Origin: Anthopleura xanthogrammica
Lineage: Eukaryota; Cnidaria; Anthozoa; Actiniaria; Actiniidae
Assembly (NCBI GenBank): GCA_964019055.1
Contig: OZ025210.1
Span: 8,575,547 to 8,639,546 of the forward strand
DNA: 64,000 nt
Direction: 5' to 3'
Position 1 is the stretch's first letter, and each line of letters begins with the position of its first letter. This document shows positions 58,191 to 64,000 of this stretch, piece after piece. A program made the position numbers and the translations under genes. The notes beneath the pieces are model-generated. The model was not told the origin of the DNA. It did no database searches and saw only the letters and a program-made list of their open reading frames with translations.

Positions 58191-60385
58191 AGGAGCAAAA
58201 AAGTGGTTTTCTCAGCAACAAAGTCATCCCGTCGGCGAAAAACGTCGTTTTGAGAGCCAGAATGGCCTTTTTCAGTTTTTGGGGCAAAAAGTTTTTTTCC
58301 CCCAGAAAACACTGTTTTTGTCACCCCAAATGTGCTTTCCTCGCCCAAAAGGTGCGTTTAGCAGTGAAAACGGCGTGTTTAGAGCAAAAGAAAATTCTCA
58401 GCAAATTTCAAATTTTCTCAGCAAAAAGCACCTTTTTTGACCAAAAAGCACCATTTGTCAGCCAAAACCCCATTTTTTTTCGCCAAAAAGTCGTCTTTTT
58501 ATCTCATGGGGTGTTATCAGGAGCAAAAAAGTGGTTTTCTCAGCAACAAAGTCATCCCGTCGGCGAAAAACGTCGTTTTGAGAGCCAGAATGGGTTTTTT
58601 TCAGTTTTTGGGGCAAAAAGTTTTTTTCCCCCAGAAAACACTGTTTTTGTCACCCCAAATGTGCTTTCCTCGCCCAAAAGGTGCGTTTAGCAGTGAAAAC
58701 GGCGTGTTTAGAGCAAAAGAAAATTCTCAGCAAATTTCAAATTTTCTCAGCAAAAAGCACCTTTTTTGACCAAAAAGCACCATTTGTCAGCCAAAACCCC
58801 ATTTTTTTTCGCCAAAAAGTCGTCTTTTTATCTCATGGGGTGTTATCAGGAGCAAAAAAGTGGTTTTCTTAGCAACAAAGTCATCCCGTCGGCGAAAAAC
58901 GTCGTTTTGAGAGCCAGAATGGCCTTTTTCAGTTTTTGGGGCAAAAAGTTTTTTCCCCCCAGAAAACACTGTTTTTGTCACCCCAAATGTGCTTTCCTCG
59001 CCCAAAAGGTGCGTTTAGCAGTGAAAACGGCGTGTTTAGAGCAAAAGAAAATTCTCAGCAAATTTCAAATTTTCTCAGCAAAAAGCACCTTTTTTGACCA
59101 AAAAGCACCATTTGTCAGCCAAAACCCCATTTTTTTTCGCCAAAAAGTCGTCTTTTTATCTCATGGGGTGTTATCAGGAGCAAAAAAGTGGTTTTCTCAG
59201 CAACAAAGTCATCCCGTCGGCGAAAAACGTCGTTTTGAGAGCCAGAATGGCCTTTTTCAGTTTTTGGGGCAAAAAGTTTTTTCCCCCCAGAAAACACTGT
59301 TTTTGTCACCCCAAATGTGCTTTCCTCGCCCAAAAGGTGCGTTTAGCAGTGAAAACGGCGTGTTTAGAGCAAAAGAAAATTCTCAGCAAATTTCAAATTT
59401 TCTCAGCAAAAAGCACCTTTTTTGACCAAAAAGCACCATTTGTCAGCCAAAACCCCATTTTTTTTCGCCAAAAAGTCGTCTTTTTATCTCATGGGGTGTT
59501 ATCAGGAGCAAAAAAGTGGTTTTCTCAGCAACAAAGTCATCCCGTCGGCGAAAAACGTCGTTTTGAGAGCCAGAATGGCCTTTTTCAGTTTTTGGGGCAA
59601 AAAGTTTTTCCCCCCAGAAAACACTGTTTTTGTCACCCCAAATGTGCTTTCCTCGCCCAAAAGGTGCGTTTAGCAGTGAAAACGGCGTGTTTAGAGCAAA
59701 AGAAAATTCTCAGCAAATTTCAAATTTTCTCAGCAAAAAGCACCTTTTTTGACCAAAAAGCACCATTTGTCAGCCAAAACCCCATTTTTTTTCGCCAAAA
59801 AGTCGTCTTTTTATCTCATGGGGTGTTATCAGGAGCAAAAAAAGTGGTTTTCTCAGCAACAAAGTCATCCCGTCGGCGAAAAACGTCGTTTTGAGAGCCA
59901 GAATGGCCTTTTTCAGTTTTTGGGGCAAAAAGTTTTTTTCCCCCAGAAAACACTGTTTTTGTCACCCCAAATGTGCTTTCCTCGCCCAAAAGGTGCGTTT
60001 AGCAGTGAAAACGGCGTGTTTAGAGCAAAAGAAAATTCTCAGCAAATTTCAAATTTTCTCAGCAAAAAGCACCTTTTTTGACCAAAAAGCACCATTTGTC
60101 AGCCAAAACCCCATTTTTTTTCGCCAAAAAGTCGTCTTTTTATCTCATGGGGTGTTATCAGGAGCAAAAAAGTGGTTTTCTCAGCAACAAAGTCATCCCG
60201 TCGGCGAAAAACGTCGTTTTGAGAGCCAGAATAGCCTTTTTCAGTTTTTGGGGCAAAAAGTTTTTTCCCCCCAGAAAACACTGTTTTTGTCACCCCAAAT
60301 GTGCTTTCCTCGCCCAAAAGGTGCGTTTAGCAGTGAAAACAGCGTGTTTAGAGAAAAAGAAAATTCTCAGCAAATTTCAAATTTT

Positions 60386-60515
60386 CCCCCAGCAAAACAG
60401 TGTTTTGGACACCCAAAATGTGCTTTTCTCGGCCAAAACTTGCGTTTAGCAGTGAAAACGTCGTGTTTTGAGCAAAAGAAAATTCTCAGCAAATTTCAAA
60501 TTTTCTCAGCAAAAA
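60386..60515 (+). repeat. A-family patch inside the B array
   Basis: After a normal B stretch ending gcaaatttcaaatttt, the sequence jumps to A-type cccccagcaaaacag and stays A-type (ggacacccaaaatg, cttttctcggcc, acgtcgtgttttgag) through 60,469. It returns to B (aaaaagcacc) somewhere in the box shared by both families, 60,470-60,515. The word gaaaattctcagcaaat is thus present twice, at 60,359 and 60,478, and the unit is 119 bp longer than normal. The entry joint is out of register, at T-runs. Two private changes (aaaacAgcg and gagAaaaag) lie just upstream. This is one template switch or unequal exchange with an A array. Confidence 0.93.
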
Positions 60516-63500
60516 GCACCTTTTTTGACCAAAAAGCACCATTTGTCAGCCAAAACCCCATTTTTTTTCGCCAAAAAGTCGTCTTTTTATCTCATGGGGT
60601 GTTATCAGGAGCAAAAAAGTGGTTTTCTCAGCAACAAAGTCATCCCGTCGGCGAAAAACGTCGTTTTGAGAGCCAGAATGGCCTTTTTCAGTTTTTGGGG
60701 CAAAAAGTTTTTCCCCCCAGAAAACACTGTTTTTGTCACCCCAAATGTGCTTTCCTCGCCCAAAAGGTGCGTTTAGCAGTGAAAACGGCGTGTTTAGAGC
60801 AAAAGAAAATTCTCAGCAAATTTCAAATTTTCTCAGCAAAAAGCACCTTTTTTGACCAAAAAGCACCATTTGTCAGCCAAAACCCCATTTTTTTTCGCCA
60901 AAAAGTCGTCTTTTTATCTCATGGGGTGTTATCAGGAGCAAAAAAGTGGTTTTCTCAGCAACAAAGTCATCCCGTCGGCGAAAAACGTCGTTTTGAGAGC
61001 CAGAATGGCCTTTTTCAGTTTTTGGGGCAAAAAGTTTTTTCCCCCCAGAAAACACTGTTTTTGTCACCCCAAATGTGCTTTCCTCGCCCAAAAGGTGCGT
61101 TTAGCAGTGAAAACGGCGTGTTTAGAGCAAAATAAAAATTCTCAGCAAATTTCAAATTTTCTCAGCAAAAAGCACCTTTTTTGACCAAAAAGCACCATTT
61201 GTCAGCCAAAACCCCATTTTTTTTCGCCAAAAAGTCGTCTTTTTATCTCATGGGGTGTTATCAGGAGCAAAAAAGTGGTTTTCTCAGCAACAAAGTCATC
61301 CCGTCGGCGAAAAACGTCGTTTTGAGAGCCAGAATGGCCTTTTTCAGTTTTTGGGGCAAAAAGTTTTTTCCCCCCAGAAAACACTGTTTTTGTCACCCCA
61401 AATGTGCTTTCCTCGCCCAAAAGGTGCGTTTAGCAGTGAAAACGGCGTGTTTAGAGCAAAAGAAAATTCTCAGCAAATTTCAAATTTTCTCAGCAAAAAG
61501 CACCTTTTTTGACCAAAAAGCACCATTTGTCAGCCAAAACCCCATTTTTTTTCGCCAAAAAGTCGTCTTTTTATCTCATGGGGTGTTATCAGGAGCAAAA
61601 AAGTGGTTTTCTCAGCAACAAAGTCATCCCGTCGGCGAAAAACGTCGTTTTGAGAGCCAGAATGGCCTTTTTCAGTTTTTGGGGCAAAAAGTTTTTTCCC
61701 CCCAGAAAACACTGTTTTTGTCACCCCAAATGTGCTTTCCTCGCCCAAAAGGTGCGTTTAGCAGTGAAAACGGCGTGTTTAGAGCAAAAGAAAATTCTCA
61801 GCAAATTTCAAATTTTCTCAGCAAAAAGCACCTTTTTTGACCAAAAAGCACCATTTGTCAGCCAAAACCCCATTTTTTTCGCCAAAAAGTCGTCTTTTTA
61901 TCTCATGGGGTGTTATCAGGAGCAAAAAAGTGGTTTTCTCAGCAACAAAGTCATCACGTCGGCGAAAAACGTCGTTTTGAGAGCCAGAATGGCCTTTTTC
62001 AGTTTTTGGGGCAAAAAGTTTTTTCCCCCCAGAAAACACTGTTTTTGTCACCCCAAATGTGCTTTCCTCGCCCAAAAGGTGCGTTTAGCAGTGAAAACGG
62101 CGTGTTTAGAGCAAAAGAAAATTCTCAGCAAATTTCAAATTTTCTCAGCAAAAAGCACCTTTTTTGACCAAAAAGCACCATTTGTCAGCCAAAACCCCAT
62201 TTTTTTTCGCCAAAAAGTCGTCTTTTTATCTCATGGGGTGTTATCAGGAGCAAAAAAGTGGTTTTCTCAGCAACAAAGTCATCCCGTCGGCGAAAAACGT
62301 CGTTTTGAGAGCCAGAATGGCCTTTTTCAGTTTTTGGGGCAAAAAGTTTTTTCCCCCCAGAAAACACTGTTTTTGTCACCCCAAATGTGCTTTCCTCGCC
62401 CAAAAGGTGCGTTTAGCAGTGAAAACGGCGTGTTTAGAGCAAAAGAAAATTCTCAGCAAATTTCAAATTTTCTCAGCAAAAAGCACCTTTTTTGACCAAA
62501 AAGCACCATTTGTCAGCCAAAACCCCATTTTTTTTCGCCAAAAAGTCGTCTTTTTATCTCATGGGGTGTTATCAGGAGCAAAAAAGTGGTTTTCTCAGCA
62601 ACAAAGTCATCCCGTCGGCGAAAAACGTCGTTTTGAGAGCCAGAATGGCCTTTTTCAGTTTTTGGGGCAAAAAGTTTTTTCCCCCCAGAAAACACTGTTT
62701 TTGTCACCCCAAATGTGCTTTCCTCGCCCAAAAGGTGCGTTTAGCAGTGAAAACGGCGTGTTTAGAGCAAAAGAAAATTCTCAGCAAATTTCAAATTTTC
62801 TCAGCAAAAAGCACCTTTTTTGACCAAAAAGCACCATTTGTCAGCCAAAACCCCATTTTTTTTCGCCAAAAAGTCGTCTTTTTATCTCATGGGGTGTTAT
62901 CAGGAGCAAAAAAGTGGTTTTCTCAGCAACAAAGTCATCCCGTCGGCGAAAAACGTCGTTTTGAGAGCCAGAATGGCCTTTTTCAGTTTTTGGGGCAAAA
63001 AGTTTTTTCCCCCCAGAAAACACTGTTTTTGTCACCCCAAATGTGCTTTCCTCGCCCAAAAGGTGCGTTTAGCAGTGAAAACGGCGTGTTTAGAGCAAAA
63101 GAAAATTCTCAGCAAATTTCAAATTTTCTCAGCAAAAAGCACCTTTTTTGACCAAAAAGCACCATTTGTCAGCCAAAACCCCATTTTTTTTCGCCAAAAA
63201 GTCGTCTTTTTATCTCATGGGATGTTATCAGGAGCAAAAAAGTGGTTTTCTCAGCAACAAAGTCATCCCGTCGGCGAAAAACGTCGTTTTGAGAGCCAGA
63301 ATGGCCTTTTTCAGTTTTTGGGGCAAAAAGTTTTTTCCCCCCAGAAAACACTGTTTTTGTCACCCCAAATGTGCTTTCCTCGCCCAAAAGGTGCGTTTAG
63401 CAGTGAAAACGGCGTGTTTAGAGCAAAAGAAAATTCTCAGCAAATTTCAAATTTTCTCAGCAAAAAGCACCTTTTTTGACCAAAAAGCACCATTTGTCAG

Positions 63501-64000
63501 CCAAAACCCCATTTTTTTTCGCCAAAAAGTCGTCTTTTTATCTCATGGGGTGTTATCAGGAGCAAAAAAGTGGTTTTCTCAGCAACAAAGTCATCCCGTC
63601 GGCGAAAAACGTCGTTTTGAGAGCCAGAATGGCCTTTTTCAGTTTTTGGGGCAAAAAGTTTTTTCCCCCCAGAAAACACTGTTTTTGTCACCCCAAATGT
63701 GCTTTCCTCGCCCAAAAGGTGCGTTTAGCAGTGAAAACGGCGTGTTTAGAGCAAAAGAAAATTCTCAGCAAATTTCAAATTTTCTCAGCAAAAAGCACCT
63801 TTTTTTTCACCAAAAAGCACCATTTGTCAGCCAAAACCCCATTTTTTTTCGCCAAAAAGTCGTCTTTTTATCTCATGGGGTGTTATCAGGAGCAAAAAAG
63901 TGGTTTTCTCAGCAACAAAGTCATCCCGTCGGCGAAAAACGTCGTTTTGAGAGCCAGAATGGCCTTTTTCAGTTTTTGGGGCAAAAAGTTTTTTCCCCCC

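Larger units (their letters stand above)
57691..64000 (+). repeat. Satellite family B, 328-bp tandem array
   Basis: About 19 units of a 328-bp monomer related to family A run to the window end, where the last unit is cut. The landmark ATCAGGAGCAAAAAAGTGG recurs at 57,863, 58,191 and onward every 327-329 bp. One unit is lengthened by 119 bp by an A-family patch. By eye B matches A at roughly 80-85% of positions, in the same register and orientation, so the two share an ancestor. Characteristic B differences are loss of the ATG (atcagg for atcatg), a broken GGCC palindrome and changed flanks around the gtttagcagtgaaaac block. B units are more uniform than A units. Scattered private variants occur, for example ccaaaaaccacc near 58,115, a missing T near 61,876 and ttttttttcacc near 63,805. 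Confidence 0.96.

Noticed and set aside
59891..61135. 414-codon open frame across several B units
   Set aside because: It starts at a non-ATG codon, runs through unit boundaries and the A patch in shifting frames, and has no conserved domain. It is long because stop codons are rare in this sequence.
1..64000. CRISPR array (regular repeats)
   Set aside because: The period is about 329 bp with no unique spacers; the whole unit repeats.
1..64000. Inserted transposon, telomere repeat, tRNA or rRNA gene
   Set aside because: Every stretch read aligns to the A or B monomer, no non-satellite insert longer than a few bases was found, and the only large extra tract (60,386-60,515) is itself A satellite.

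Overview
The whole 64 kb window is tandemly repeated satellite DNA. I see no convincing protein-coding gene, tRNA, rRNA, CRISPR array, transposon or unique sequence. The window opens and closes inside a repeat unit, so neither edge of the array is visible. Uninterrupted head-to-tail satellite of this size, with higher-order structure, points to a eukaryotic chromosome, most likely centromeric, pericentromeric or other constitutive heterochromatin. The lineage cannot be read from the sequence. CpG is close to its expected frequency while TpA is strongly depleted, which mildly argues against a genome with heavy, long-term CpG methylation decay.

Layout. From 1 to about 57,690 there are about 175 copies of a 329-bp monomer (family A, about 39% GC by hand count), all in one orientation and nearly identical. 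From about 57,691 to 64,000 there are about 19 copies of a related 328-bp monomer (family B, roughly 80-85% identical to A by eye). The A-to-B switch falls inside one monomer at 57,689-57,694 and keeps the repeat register. One B unit carries a patch of A sequence (A-specific bases 60,386-60,469).

Within family A, shared rare variants reveal nested higher-order repeats (HORs): a 7-mer with a 2,302-bp offset (about 0.5-4.5 kb), 658-bp dimers (19.0-20.7 and 22.7-25.0 kb), a 13-monomer-offset duplication (4,278 bp; 20.7-26.9 kb), a second 7-mer (2,303 bp; 28.7-32.9 kb), another set of 658-bp dimers (41.1-43.4 kb) and a 12-monomer-offset marker block (3,948 bp; 43.4 and 47.3 kb). Three consecutive units at 15,208-16,077 are shortened to 290 bp. 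An indel-rich stretch lies at 8.3-11.6 kb.

The most striking feature is inside the monomer. It is built from 16 degenerate sub-repeats of about 20.6 bp, each roughly (g/c)CAAAA-N5-TTTT. A-tracts and T-tracts therefore alternate about every 10.3 bp, one helical turn, and a monomer is close to 32 turns. This predicts strong intrinsic curvature and rotational phasing across the array. The same sub-repeats seem to guide rearrangement: the 39-bp deletion in the short units and the 119-bp expansion in the hybrid B unit are close to two and six sub-repeats.

Open reading frames (110 codons per A monomer, chained by ATGA overlaps; up to 414 codons in B) occur in several frames on both strands. TpA depletion and sub-repeat symmetry explain them better than coding selection does. 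I treat them as by-products, but record the unusual start/stop geometry.
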